In this document: positions 34,983 through 48,112 of the stretch, piece after piece | Layout of the letters: every line of letters starts with the position of its first letter | Numbering within the stretch: position 1 is the stretch's first letter | Assembly: GCA_947561585.1 (NCBI GenBank) | Contig: CANNZV010000338.1 | Coordinates: forward strand, 248,024 to 312,023 | Source of the DNA: Caprella mutica | Taxonomy: Eukaryota; Arthropoda; Malacostraca; Amphipoda; Caprellidae | DNA length: 64,000 nucleotides | Direction: 5' to 3' | The notes under the pieces: generated by a model | Databases searched by the model: none | What the model was told of the DNA's origin: nothing | What the model saw: only the letters and a program-made list of their open reading frames with translations | Made by a program: the position numbers and the translations under genes

Positions 34983-37900
34983 CTTTCAATCCTCCCACCT
35001 AAAATCTCTGGGCATATTTTATACAAATATATATATATTTGAAATTCGAATAGGAATCTTATTAGACGCGGACCTAAACTTCACTAAATGATGGAAATTT
35101 ACCCTGAAAACGTTTTCTCTCCCAAACATACAATTGATTATCACTGATTAGAATCTTTATATTATTGTTTTTTTTTCGATAACTCTTACATTCCATAAGT
35201 ATTTAAAGGTTATCTTAACCCTTACAATTTCAGCCTATAAACATAATTGGGCAATGATGCTTAGTTGCAGAGACCCTATAATTCCAAGACTCGACTACCT
35301 TAATAAAACTACAAGGCAGCTCCTATAATTCACACCTATAACTAATATTTATGGAACACTTAGTACTACTCAAGCAACCAGAAATGTAAGGAAACGTACA
35401 AAGTGAACTCTGAAGAAAAGGGGTGCAGCTTACTTAATTATTTGGGTCCTAGAGAGTCATATGAAACTTGGACCCATCTGACGCCATTGTATGAATATTT
35501 TAATGGGTGTAGAGAGTTGGAATTAACAATAATTATATGGTGTGGATGAACAAAAACCCTTTAGTAACTATTGACCCTATCCACATTAGTAACTATCCCT
35601 ATTCACTAACAGCAATAATTAATCAGGATACAAAAAATAATCAACGTATACTTTTAAATCTTCTATTCTGTTAAAACAACAAAAAATCAATTTTAATACT
35701 CAAAAAAAAGTCACAATTTTAAACTTTTTAAATGAGATACGAAAAAATATTAATTGTGCTTTTTTAAATGTACATTTTGTTTACCGTATATGAATATTTA
35801 GTTATTAACATTTAAAATATTTAATTGATGTAAATTTATTCAAATGAATTGAGAAAAGTTTAATTCGAACAAAATTATTTTTTAATTAAATTGATTTTTG
35901 TTTTTGATGGAAAATTATTGTCTTTAAAAAAAATAATAAAAAAATTGAAGGGAGAGTTTTAAAAACGTAGATTTGTTCAGCATATTGTAATTTGGATAGC
36001 AAATACATGTACATATGTCTATAGATGAATATCTATCTATATGGGATCAAGGATTATATATAAATTATGCTTTATAATATAATACTTTTTACTTATTACT
36101 TACGGCATCCAAAAGTAATTGCAGTCTTCATAATAAACAAAGAATTTCTTACCTGCGAAAAAAGAGATATTACATTAAATAACAATAATGAACATTTTGA
36201 AGAAGTTAAAAAAAAATTATAAGTAAAAATATATGAAAAAGTAAATATACATAAAACTTTTGAAAATATAATTAATAAAAAATTAAAAAATTGTGAAAAA
36301 TTATAAACAGCTTTTGGAAAAAATTATAAATTTTTTGAAAAAAATATGATTTTTTTTTTCATTTTTTTTAATGGAAACATTTGCATTATTTAAATTGTCA
36401 TGGATATAAATAATTATAAATTAATAACTATGGATACTATTAAGCGTGCATGTAAATATACGTATACAGTGTTATGAACTATTTCCTTAGTTTAATAAAA
36501 AAGAAACATTAATTATGCCAACCTGTACTTTTTTTACCCTGACTCAGCAGAAATAAGTAAACCATATTTTCTAATTTCGAGAGAAGTTTTCCACGTGTCT
36601 ATTTATCTTAGCCAAATCAGCGCCACATTGAAAAAAGTCATGATTACACATTTCAAACCTATAATTTACAGTCTCTACTATAATAATTCTATGGTTTGTT
36701 TATAGGGCCTGGAGATCTTTCATAGGTAGCATAAAAAGTATAGGTTTAAGTGCGTAACCGAGGTATATCATCATACTATAGGTATAATGAAATCAAAATT
36801 ATACTATAGGTATAATGAAAAAATTATTTAATATATTGCCTACGCTTAAATTAATTAAAAACAATTAACTATGTATTTATCTAAATAAATTAGAGATAGT
36901 TTTTATTGATCAAAAATATAATGAAACAGTTTTTCTAAAATATTTGTTGAAATAATTTTTTTTTCAAATGACAAGTAAATTGGAAGGGAAATAAAAGATA
37001 TACAAAGGACTTTGAAGTAGTTTAACTTCATTTATTGGAAACAAATTGTAATTCATTGTACCTATATTTCCTTGTTAGAGGAAAATGAAGAGTTAGTTAG
37101 CAATAAAGGATAAGACTTATTAATTTAACTATGCGTATAACCAGTGTACTAATAATCTTCAAAAACTGCTGTAAGTGAAGATGAAAATTATAAATAATTT
37201 ATATTCTTTAAAAAAACTCAACATTTAGACTTTGTATAATTATTGACTTTAGTTTTTACTTTTGAGAAAAAAGTAATTAAGTTGAATCAGTATACATCTA
37301 TTTATAATACGTTCTTGCATTTGAATATTATATTAAACACATTATATTAATTGAAAATGCAATGGATGAACAACAGGTATAATATACAACTAGTTGAAAA
37401 AAAATATGCATCAAATCCGTTAATTTTTTATATTTTAAATACTTCAATAATGGATATTTAATTTTACACTGATAAAAATAATCATATACATTTCCAATTA
37501 CGTTATTTATTAGGAATTTTTAATATATTAAAATATATTATTATGTTGATGAATACTTGATAAAAAAATCGAATTTGAAATATCAAAGTGCAAAAGCGAA
37601 TTTAAGGATGGTCAAAACTAAAATTTATTTATCACCAACGTTCTAAAAGCTATTGCAAATATTTTGCAACATCTAAATGTCATCTTGAACATTAAGTTTA
37701 ATGATCAATTGTAAGCTTAATCGATGTTAAATATGAAGAACTAAACAATTAACATAATTAATTCCTTGTTATCCTTATTCACATTTCAACACAAGTTGAA
37801 ATTATTTACTGAAAAAAACAGCGAAAAGTTGAAAATTGGTGGAAAGAGTCTTGGTTAAACTAGTGATTAGTTAAACAATTAGATGTTAAATAGTTTTTTA

Positions 37901-38736
37901 AACAGTAATTATTTAAAAGTTACTTGAATATGCCTTACTTAAACAGTGATTAGTTGAAAGTAATGTTAAAAACGTCTAACTAAAACAATGGTAATTTTAA
38001 ATCAAGTTAAATATGCCTTTTATAAAAACAGTGTTTAGTTTAGGTTATACAATTTAACATCATGAAGTATTATATCCCATATATTATGTACAGAAATCAA
38101 TAAAAAATATTACAAAATGTAATACATATCCATGACTCAATCAACCATGGAATTATGTCCGAGGAAATGTTTAATAATAATTAGCTGTAGCGTTTAAATA
38201 TTACATCTTAAAGGAACATGTATTGTATAATGCATTTATCCATTAAATAGAGTACACTATAAATATACATATAAACATGTAAATGATTAAACTATTACAT
38301 TTAACGACGACAACAAGGGATTTTAATTGAATACATTTTAACAAGCTAAATAGAATTAATAGTTAATAATTGTGAAGAAACAGTAAAAAGAGAAATATAT
38401 TTATTTCTAAAATTATTTATTTATATAAATATTGTCCACTTTTTTAAATTTCAATTATCCAAATATAAAAAGAAGAATAAATTTTTTCGTTTTTTAAATT
38501 TTTGTAGCAAAATCAAAACGCGTATATGACCCGTTTTTTTTAACCAAAAATGTTTAGTTCGAAATTTAGTTCACTAAACTTTGTAATTTATTTTTAATTA
38601 TGTTTCCAATAACATAATCATTACTATTCTATTAATTCACGCATTACTCAGCATTATATGGAAACGAATCAGTTACCAAATGAGAATTGAAAAATGAATG
38701 GAAGTTTTAATAGGTTTCTAATAAAGATGAATTAAA
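34983..38736. other. Very AT-rich block without a recognised gene
   Basis: Mostly A/T. TACTATAGGTATAATGAAA occurs twice at 36774-36811. At 37855-38045 a loose series of TTAAACAGTGATTAGTT-like phrases suggests a decayed repeat. No coding signal. Confidence 0.5.
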
Positions 38737-38883
38737 ATATGAGCATCAAAATATGCTCATATTTTGAGCATATCGAGCATCAAGATTTGCTCATATTTTG
38801 AGCATATCAAGCATCAAGATATGCTCATATTTTGAGCATATCGAGCATCAAGATATGCTCATATTTTGAGCATATCTTGATGC
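38737..38883. repeat. 34-bp palindromic tandem array, about 4 copies
   Basis: The unit includes GATATGCTCATATTTTGAGC and ATATCGAGCATCAA (34 bp). Its two halves are inverted with respect to each other (ATGCTCATA / TTTGAGCATAT), and the array ends with GAGCATATCTTGATGC, the inverse of its start. The whole segment can fold on itself in several registers. Confidence 0.93.
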
Positions 38884-40107
38884 ATTTCTTCAATAATAAC
38901 TTATTAAAATTTTGATCTCGTAAACACCTAAAATGTAATTTTGAATCCACAACGATTTTTTTTATTCGTGAAGTTACAATCTTGAGGACATTTAAAACAT
39001 ATACTTTAAAACCTAATATAAAAATAATACATTAATAATTTAAAAGGACGATGCAGTGGTATAGCCTAAAATTAATCAATGTAGTGCAGTGTTCTTTAAA
39101 ATTATTCTTGACTTTGAAATCTGACATTGGGCACTTAAAATCGTTAGGTATATTTTTATTAAAAAGATGTATAGGCCTATAAAAAAAATGATTTCTGTTT
39201 CTGTTTAAAATTAAGTACATTATAAATAGTAGATATATTTGATAATAGTGAGTAAGGATGATGATGACTAATTGGGACAGAGATAAAGTTATGGTGGGTT
39301 CATAGAAGATTGAGAGGGTTTTCTCCTCTAAATTTTTTCTATTTTTAACAAATTCTGTTATCGAATTCTATTATAAAAATTTGTTTGATGAAATAAATCA
39401 AATTAATAATAATATTTTTTCATGATGATAAAAATGTTCAATGTTCAAAAATTAACAATTCAATATTTGATTTTCAATTCAAATCTGTATTTAAAATTTT
39501 CCTGAGATGAAAAACACAAATAAAGTTTACTAAAATTGGACAAATTTTCGCATTAAACTTAAAAGAAAGTAGAATTTAGAAACCTGACAAAAAAAAAATA
39601 TTGGTCGTAGCACAATTCCTACAATGTGAATAATAATATTTTTATAACATACATCTTTCCCTATAGAAGACAATAATTTAGAAACTTTACTAGCGATATA
39701 TCTTCATCAACATCATGTCATTTAGTAAGAATTATGCGAAATAAAAGAGTGTATTGTGATTGAAGCCAAAGACTGCAAAATGCATTAGTCTGTCACATGA
39801 GACCCATGGATATTATCATCTCAAAACATACACAATAGTTTTTAATATCTACAGAGCTTTATATTCATAAAGGTGAATACTCATTTGAGTCTGAGAGAGT
39901 GTGTATGTGATCAGGGCCAATGGGATACATGCTAACAACCCCAAAAAAACTGAGACCGAAGCAATAACTTAAAGTGCTATCAAAAGGCTTTTGTAGGTAA
40001 CAATGGGGGTAAGAAATTTATTGGAGAAGCTGCTCTAGGGGCAACACAGAGTATAGACAAGACAGCGCGAAGGTAATGAGTGGGGAATAGCTTAATGCCA
40101 TGTCAAC
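38884..40107. other. AT-rich spacer with one dispersed motif copy
   Basis: A good copy of the dispersed motif (AAGTTATGGTGGGTTCATAG, AAGATTGAGAGGG) is at 39287-39322. The minus frame 39032-39220 is not recognisable. Confidence 0.5.
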
Positions 40108-40432
40108 GCAATATAGGGGGAATATTCCGTAATGAGAATGATATAACAGCAATATAGGGGGAATATTCCGTAATGAGAATGATATAACAGCAATATAGGG
40201 GGAATATTCCGTAATGAGAATGATATAACAGCAATATAGGGGGAATATTCCGTAATGAGAATGATATAAAAGCAATATAGGGGGAATATTCCGTAATAAG
40301 CATGATATAACAGCAATATAGGGGGAATATTCCGTAATGAGAATGATATAACAGCAATATAGGGGGAATATTCCATAATGAGAATGATATAACAGCAATA
40401 TAGGGGGAATATTCCGTAATAAGAACGATATT
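40108..40432 (-). repeat. 41-bp tandem array, about 8 copies
   Basis: The plus-strand unit includes GCAATATAGGGGGAATATTC followed by CGTAATGAGAATGATATAACA (41 bp) and contains the perfect palindrome GGAATATTCC. All three minus frames are open across most of the array (to 40398, 40376 and 40357), because the reverse-strand unit lacks stops in every phase and 41 bp rotates the frame. GAATATTCC is also found in the flank near 40560-40580. Confidence 0.95.
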
Positions 40433-41170
40433 ACCGCAATATTAAATAAACGATATTGGGGTATAATGCGAACATTATCATTAGAATATTTGATACATAT
40501 TCCCTAAAATAGTAACGATTTGGAGGGAATTTTCCATCCAAATTGAAAGTGGAATACAAATATTCCGCAAACGAATATTCCATGCATATCACAAGGTAAT
40601 ATTTTGATATCCTACTCAAATAATCACTAGGAAATAATCACAAGGAAGTATAAAGGACAAGTTCAGGTACCACTAGGCAGTAAGGATAATTTAAATGGCA
40701 AATATTAGTTTTATATTAAATTTAAATTACTATCAGAAAACATAGTAAAGGCCTAGAGTAAACAAATAAATACATTATTATTAAAACAATGTTCGAGAAT
40801 TAATGTAAATAAAAACTGCTATATGATAAACAGATTACAGTGACAAATTTGAGGAGAGAAAATATACAAAGGCACAAGAATAAAATCATTAAAAGATAAT
40901 ACTAGATAAATATATATTAGAAGTAATGGACAATGGTGATAATTAACATATCTGATAAAGGCCAAACAACGAAAATAGACCGGCAGAATATATAACGCAA
41001 TATAATTAAAAATACAAATGGAAACTTGTATTTATTATAATAAAAACAGCGGCTCATCCTTGAATAATGTGTTCTTAAGTTTAGAATTATTTTACAGATG
41101 GATTGGAAGAAAGAGAGAAATTTTCGTTAGAAGGAGGTATTGTGACTGGATACAAAAAAGTTCCTGGGTA
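40433..41170. other. AT-rich spacer
   Basis: Isolated GAATATTCC-like strings close to the array may be its decayed remains. No gene signal. Confidence 0.5.
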
Positions 41171-41390
41171 CAGTAGAGCTTCTCCATAGTGAATGTATAG
41201 TCCTTAGTAAGAGAACTACCCCGTATAGTGAACACATTTTCTTCAGTCTGCCATGAAAACCATCGGTGCTTAGAAAACTAAATGTCATTTTATGGTAGAC
41301 TGAAGAAAATTTGTTCACTATACAGGGTGCTTCTCTTACTCAGGACTCTATGATCACTATAGAGGACACTCCTATAGAATGGTTCTCTTG
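41171..41390 (+). mobile_element. Palindromic pogo-like MITE, copy c
   Basis: The left end is CAGTAGAGCTTCTCCATAGT and the right end finishes GAATGGTTCTCTTG. TA flanks both ends (41169-41170 and 41391-41392). The arms pair over nearly their full length: GTATAGTGAACACATTTTCT and TCAGTCTGCCAT on the left, with ATGGTAGACTGAAGAAAATT and TGTTCACTATACAGGG on the right. At the right end there is one extra 15-bp unit (TATAGAGGACACTCC) relative to the family pattern. The small minus frame here is not a gene. Confidence 0.9.
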
Positions 41391-41647
41391 TACAAGAATA
41401 GAACACAGAGATAAATTAGAGTTAAATGATACGTTCATAATGAGGACTAATGGCATGCAATTACGCTATTGATTCGGTAGATTGTATTCCAAAGCAGCTT
41501 TGTCTGTTCAATCAGAGTAACATGTTCATTGATGAGGGTGATTACAGCTAATAAAGCAGTAGCGTAGGTGCGACGTCATAGATATCAACAGATTGATCTT
41601 GAAGGAAACTTATGGAGGATTAAAACTATAAATTGATCAACTAACTA

Positions 41648-41869
41648 AAGGGCCGTACACAGTGACACACGTCTGTTTATTAAGTCTTTTTAAGAAAAAA
41701 TGATAAACTTGTTTTAGTTGGTATCCATGATACAGCAGGTATCATGGATACCAATTGAAATAAATAATAATTATATCGATTTTTCTTATAATCTCGTGGA
41801 AAAAGTAGGAGGAGCTTAGCGAAAAATCTGGTGGAAAGACTTAAAAAACCTTACGTGTACACGGCCTTC
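41648..41869 (+). mobile_element. Foldback MITE with perfect central palindrome
   Basis: The outer ends AAGGGCCGTACACAGTGACA and TACGTGTACACGGCCTT are inverted. Next inside, TTAAGTCTTTTT pairs with GAAAGACTTAA. At the centre the 16-bp arms TTGGTATCCATGATAC (41718-41733) and GTATCATGGATACCAA (41739-41754) are perfect, with a 5-bp loop. No ORF. The GGGCCGTACAC-type ends do not let me name a superfamily with confidence. Confidence 0.8.
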
Positions 41870-42986
41870 AAAGATGGAAATAAAGGGGTGATAGTGTGGA
41901 AGATCTTGCATACATTTTGATAATTTTCGTCAGTCATATCGTACATTTTAGGTGAAGGATTTAGACACTAAGACACTCAACTCACCAGTAATTTCGATTA
42001 ATTAATATCCAATTATTCGCAAGTAAAGGATCATTATACCACTTGGACCCTCTTATTATGGTGAAGAAGATTAAGAGGGGACCTACCAAAATCAAGAAAA
42101 TTAAACCAACTATTTCTCTTGGAACTTTTCTATATGAATTTTGGCCAATATAAAACTATATATTGATCATCAATAGCATTCCATTTCATTTTAGTCATAC
42201 CATTAAGGTAGAATGTTATAGTGGGCCATCGAAGATTAATAGGAGATTCCACTTTATCATCGATGGCCCCATAATGACTTTCCCTCTATGTATAAGATGA
42301 TATCCTTAGCAATCACCGAGATTTAAATCTAAAATGCGAACCTAATTTGTTTACCATGTAGGTATATAAAATTGACCGCAAATTTAGTTGACCATGCACT
42401 TATACCTTGGTTTAATATATTCAAAATAAAGATAGGATCTGCAGTGCAGATGAAAATTGGTTCTCAGTGAAAGGTTTAAAATAAATTCAAGCATTATAAG
42501 TTACCTATTTGATTTTAGATAAATAAATTCACTTTTGACTTTTACTGAACAGTCAGATTGAATTTCGTAATACACTTAAAATGTTTTGAGAAGAGTATTA
42601 TATATAATAAATAATAATAAATAGTTTATTTAAACAAAAACACATAGTACAATAAATTTGTTTAAAACCCCATGGTAACTAGGAAAGTTAATTGGGACAA
42701 AACTCAATCAATCTATTATTTATAATAACTATAAGCAATAGTCGAAGGGAAATATCATAGGAAGAATGTAAGTTAAGTCAATTTACATTACAATCGGTAG
42801 GTACCCTATAGAGTAGGTACGTTGCACATTGCCAGTAATAAATAAAGTTAATGAAGCAATAGACTCAAGGTTGGTTATAGCTTCTATGCAGAAATTAAGG
42901 ATATGAATTAGTGTACAAGCGCACTTCTAAGGTCCAATTAAATAAATTTTCGATCATGTATATTATCTTATATATATATTATATAC
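41870..42986. other. AT-rich spacer around the motif cluster
   Basis: Apart from the motif copies at 42052-42290 nothing coding or repetitive was seen. Confidence 0.45.
42052..42290 (+). repeat. Cluster of dispersed motif copies, one inverted pair
   Basis: TTATTATGGTGAAGAAGATT then AAGAGGGGACC lies at 42055-42087. A second copy (GTTATAGTGGGCCATCGAAG, ATTAATAGGAGA) at 42209-42247 is followed by an inverted copy (ATCATCGATGGCCCCATAAT, GACTTTCCC) at 42257-42287, forming a hairpin. An inverted pair of this kind could be the two ends of a small element. Confidence 0.7.
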
Positions 42987-43233
42987 ATTGAAAAAAAGCA
43001 CGAGTCAAATTGATTCAAAATTTGAGTTTTTCAGTTTGTCTCACAACCGGCTCAAAAATGTGAGTCAATTTGACTCATCCTACTATTTTACTCAAAAAGA
43101 AGATTCATAGTGACTCCTAATTCATAGTCAGATTGACTCAGGTAGAGTCACAAGAAATAAAGACTCAATATTGGAGTTTTGCCAGCCTTGACTGAAACGA
43201 TGAGTCAGGTTGACTCGCATTTTTTTCTCCGTG
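42987..43233 (+). mobile_element. MITE-like element rich in GAGTCA/TGACTC dyads
   Basis: The left end GAAAAAAAGCACGAGTCAAA and the right end GACTCGCATTTTTTTCTCCG are inverted repeats. The interior contains many GAGTCA and TGACTC words, including GTGAGTCAATTTGACTCAT at about 43061, TAGTCAGATTGACTCAGG at 43123 and GATGAGTCAGGTTGACTCGC at 43200. The dense dyads make a complex foldback. TGA(C/G)TCA is also the AP-1/bZIP recognition core; a role in binding is inference only. Confidence 0.65.
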
Positions 43234-46200
43234 TCTATATTATCTTATTATTATTGATCTTTTTGATTTAATTTAAGGACAGTTAAAACATATAAGGGAG
43301 CTATTCACCATTTGAAATGTTTATCAAAAAATACAATATAAAACCACAACTATACGAAAAAAGTCCGGTATAAGATATTCATTATTATGTAGGAAACACA
43401 CATTTAGCAATATAAAATTGTTGCGATATTATGAACGATCTAAATTACCCCATGCAATTTAATTTCTAAAATAATGGTTATATTAAATTATCATGCGATA
43501 CTCTGCCAACACTCACAATTGATCCAAATGTTGAAGATAGATAGAACATACTAATCATTTTCGCCCTTCAATTGTATTTAATGAACAGTGAATCCATCTC
43601 CATTGTGCCTCAAAAAATGGAAGCTTCGACAAGTAGATTGAGTATAACATCAACATCTCTATCTTCATCATGCTATATGCTTTATTTGCATGTAAATAAC
43701 TTGTAATACATAAGAAATAGCTTCATTTCAGCACTCTATTTCTTTCGTATATGAATTTTCCTAATATTTTAATTTGTTTTAAAAGATAATATTTTTCAAT
43801 TAAAAAAAGAAAAAAATTATAAGTTAATCAATAGGAAATGAAAATTCGTGCAACGAGAAATTTAAAATAAAAGCAATTTAGGATAGAGAAAATTCAACCA
43901 AACAGTCTATAATTAGATAATTTAACTTCTATTCAACGTAATTAACCTCATGTCCTGTGAAATAAATAATATAGTCAATTTAAACTATAGTCAATTTGGA
44001 GAATTACCATTTACGAATAGCTTCCATAACTGCTCAAAACTCTACAGTAATATAGTACTTAATAAAAAGATAAAATGTATTGCTCCGCGACTGAGAAATG
44101 TATTGTTCCGCGAATAGAAATTACTCCGCCACAAAGGTTAGATCTATAAATGTGTCACTAGGGACAGTTAAGACTGCAATATACGACTTAGAGAGGCTAC
44201 AAACTACTGATATTGTAGATAAAAAAGAATAAGTGGCATGATAATTAATAACATATATTTGCATTAGCTCCTTATCTAATTTATCAGAGAAAACGTTAAC
44301 AATTATCGTTTTAAATCTTTGGAGAATACATAGAAAATTGTGAACAATTTACATTCTAATACTGCAAGGGGAGATGAATATATAGAGTACAAATCAATTA
44401 AATAATCATGTGAACATACAAAGTGACTGAGCTACAGCATTAAAGATGTAAAATATTTGAGATGATAAACTTTTAATTTTACAACAAAAAGAGCGATCCT
44501 GCAAGCCTGGATGATAGTTTAGGTTGGTGGCATATTATTTCAGTCAAACAGGGATACAACTTTTATGTCACAACACAAAGTTTTTATTAACAAATTTCAT
44601 GAAATTTTTTAATTTACGTAAAATCTGATTTCAGAAAATCAGAATCATGAATTTGATCCATCAATTATTTATTTTACTTTTTCCTAAACACTAGTGATAG
44701 TTTTCTATTCAGGTATGTACTGAAAATACTACAACAAGAAAAAAACTGATTTCGCCATCTTATGCATATGGTAATTAGGTATATTATATATCGGGCATAA
44801 ATGTCCATCAACCTTCCTTACGGTAGAGCTATGTGACTAACATTTGAGATATTAGACAGTTCAATTGCGGCAATAGGGTCCCTATGCAATGCACTGCAAT
44901 ATATAGACACATAAAGAGCTCTTCTTTATTGATGATTATAATTGGTATTAGCAATCGGTACATTGTAACCTAACGAGCATAATTCTATACGTTATGGAAC
45001 CCGAGTCAGTGGTGGATGACCATAGAACCTTCTTAATATTAGCTTAGGTACACTACCAAATAAATACTCTTTAAAACCCATAGTGTGAATTGAATGGGGG
45101 AATGTAAACTTCGGAATCTATCTGTGAATTAGGCACCCGTAATTTATCAGCTTGTTTGGAGGAATTAAAGACCTGTACACGATTAAAAAATCAATCAATC
45201 TTCTACAAAATGAAACAAAGAACTCAACACTCTTTAGTTGTCATTCCAATACGCAGATACAAGCGGAATATGCGATTAAGTATCGGTAATTTCAGTCCTT
45301 TATCGTACCTACAAGTTATGGGACACCCTCGGGGCATCATTGCGAGATTACACGGCAATGATGGTGTAACGTCGTGTAAGAATTCCTCCATGTACCATCC
45401 AGAGAAGAATCACTAGAAAGATTTCACTCCTATAGAAATAGGCTTAGAATTTACTTACATAAATTGGTATCTCTATTTAATATATACTTTTATCACTGAA
45501 AGTAATATCAACGTCCTGAATTACTTCATGAATATTCATATTTCTCAGTAAATTATCAGTTAATGAAGATTCTTCACAAGGAAGAGTTGATGCATAATTA
45601 CAAACTGAATTAATTTGATTTAAGGTTATAAGATATAATTTAGAGGGATTGATTTGATAAGAGTTGTCATTGATCAATCTATGCATCCAGATGGAGTCAC
45701 AAATTAAAAGATTATGCAAATATCCTCAGGAGGAAAAAACAAATCTCTTCGATAACTTTGAGACAATTTCAATAACAAAGGTAGCAACATGTGTAACCTT
45801 GCTTTGTTTTTTAACTAAACGCAATCAAGGTCCCAAACAATCTGGATCTCAAACACCTTCAACACCTTCATAAAATACAATCTGTTCAAGCAATCATCAG
45901 TAGCAGAGTAACTTGTGTATAAGTTTATGTCTGGGCTTATACTTATTTGAAGAATTCTGTGAAAAGAGTCAGAGGTGATACCCTAAAACCTCTACCATCT
46001 TCATCATATTTTTCCTCCCACCAATTAAATGATGGCCACCGAAGTTAAAGACCTGAGTGAATCTTCCACGGCCTTGCTTGTTCTTAGATTGAGATTTATA
46101 ATTAATAAATTCCTTATGAACTATCTTCAGAATCCTGTATTGGACATTATTACTCATAAGAAATCATTTAAAAGATGATATAGACTTGTTTTCAGTTCTT

Positions 46201-46274
46201 GCTTTGAGTCACTAAAATTCTACTCCTAACTCAAATTGATATCCAGTGTAAGGTTATCTTTTGGCGTGCTTGTT
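43234..46274. other. AT-rich DNA without a recognised gene
   Basis: Several 60-90 codon frames (plus 45156-45416, minus 45477-45719, plus 45664-45873, minus 45969-46157) cluster at 45.1-46.2 kb. None matches a family I recognise, and they lie on alternating strands and partly overlap, which argues against a single gene. A short near-duplication (GAAATGTATTG(C/T)TCCGCGA) lies at about 44080-44115. Confidence 0.45.
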
Positions 46275-46435
46275 AGGCCCGCTTCACACTTGCGTTTTTA
46301 TCGCCGCAGAAAAATTTGCTTCTTAAAAAGTGTTCACACTTGCGTTTTTTCATCGCTGGAGGAAAAATCACGCTGAGACACCAATCCAAGCGCGTTCTTT
46401 CCGCGGTGTTGAAAAGCGCAAGTGTGATCGAGACT
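46275..46435 (+). mobile_element. MITE-like element with TTCACACTTGCG termini
   Basis: The left end AGGCCCGCTTCACACTTGCG and the reverse complement of the right end (AGTCTCGATCACACTTGCGC) match at 15 of 20 positions. An internal second TTCACACTTGCGTTTTTTC at 46334 is a direct copy of the left subterminal block. It is GC-richer than the flanks. No ORF. Confidence 0.65.
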
Positions 46436-47823
46436 TAATAACCGAATAACTTTGATAATGAAAATATAGTTTGATCGCTGTTGACAAATCATACAGCAAG
46501 AAGTTTTATATTAACCATAACCTTCGGCCCTTATCGCCAGACATCAGAGATGCTGTTTGCAGACGCTAGAAATTATGCCACAAAAATCTGTAAATGTCCG
46601 AGTTCCTGAACAGAAAAAATGGACGGATAATTAAATATTTGAATAATAAATGAGCTTATTGATGAAGGTTATATTAGGTAACTGATATGTAAAATCAAGG
46701 GCGATTAATACTGTACAATATACATTTTTACTATTGTAGCATATTTTGTAAAAGAAACTATAGAGATCTGTATAAAATATGCTTTTGAATCTGTACTTCT
46801 ATACGATTTTTTTTAGAAAATTGTAATAATCCTCATTTGAAGGATAAAAATTTATGTTATACTTTATATCTTAGAATTATAGTTTTCAAAATATTGAATC
46901 TTCCAAATAATTATCGAATTTAGAGATATTTATGTTAATTTCTGTAAATAGTCATTGAATTAAGATGTTTTCAAACTAGTTTTCAAAGACAATGACAAGG
47001 CATCACCTTTTAATATATTTTTTATAATTCGTACTCTTTTATCGTTACTACATTAAATAAATTTCTATAGTAAATCGAATGAAGAGAGCATTCAAAAAAA
47101 GATAAGGGAGTTAATAAACACTCCTAATCAATTGGAATAAATTAATGTATTTGAATCAATTTGCATAAATACACTTGAAAAAGATTTAATTAGCAATTAA
47201 AAGTGAACCAATGAATCTCTCACTTGATTAGTGTATAATTTATGCAACAGGATCTAACAAGGAGGACAATTTATGTGTTCAGAATCATCTGAATCATTAA
47301 TTAACGTCGAAACCTTTTCTTCTACTCATATAACTTCATCTAAGACATTGCCTGATCTAGCGAGAAATCCTCTCAATTTGCATATTTAAAAACACATGTT
47401 TCATATAATCGTAATTTTCCTTAAATAATACAAAAGTGTTTAAAAAATTCATTTCGTGATAAAACTTAATATCGATGAGGAATTGTGGAGATTTTTACTA
47501 CGTTTCAAATACACAAATTAATTTTTCTCACGTGTAAATACATCGCGTAGCTGGGGAATATGGATACATTTGCCTAAGCTATTACTTGAGTTAAACACCA
47601 TGCAAAAAAATCTGACAGGTCTTAATTTAGCTCCATATGTTCTGTCATTGATTCAAGGTTGCAATGGTCAGTTAAGGGATATAACCATGCATCTTCATGC
47701 TGTAGAAAAGTGACAGAATTTTTTCCTGAATTTACGAAAGCTTGAAAATGAAGATCCTGTTATATGTACTATCATGAAACGTCTTTGATTCATCCGTATT
47801 GAAACTAATCAAACTAGTATTTG
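46436..47823. other. AT-rich DNA without a recognised gene
   Basis: No repeat or coding signal supported. Confidence 0.5.
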
Positions 47824-48112
47824 GAACTTGTCAAAGTTTGTGAAGTTGTCAAGTTCTCTACAACTTGTCAAAATCTCCACAACTTGTCAAGTTCTCTACA
47901 GCTTGTCAAAGTCTCTACAACTTCTCAAAATCTCTACAACTTGTCAAAGTCTCCACAACTAGTAAAATTCTGTGCAACTTGTCGAAATATTTACAACTTG
48001 TCGAAATATTTACAACATGTCGAAATATTTACAACTTGTCGAAATCTCTAAGACTAATGAAAGTCTTTGTATGTTTTAAAGTCTGCACAACTTGTTGAAG
48101 TGTCTGCAACTA
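47824..48112 (+). repeat. 19-bp tandem array, about 15 copies
   Basis: The unit is CAACTTGTCAAAATCTCTA (19 bp), with CGAAATATTTA and CAAAGTCTCTA variants; both ends are more diverged. Two open plus frames across it (47821-48051 and 47865-48098) are repeat-driven. Confidence 0.93.

Noticed and set aside
45156..46157. Cluster of short frames as a possible multi-exon gene
   Set aside because: Frames lie on alternating strands, overlap, and contain no recognisable domain.
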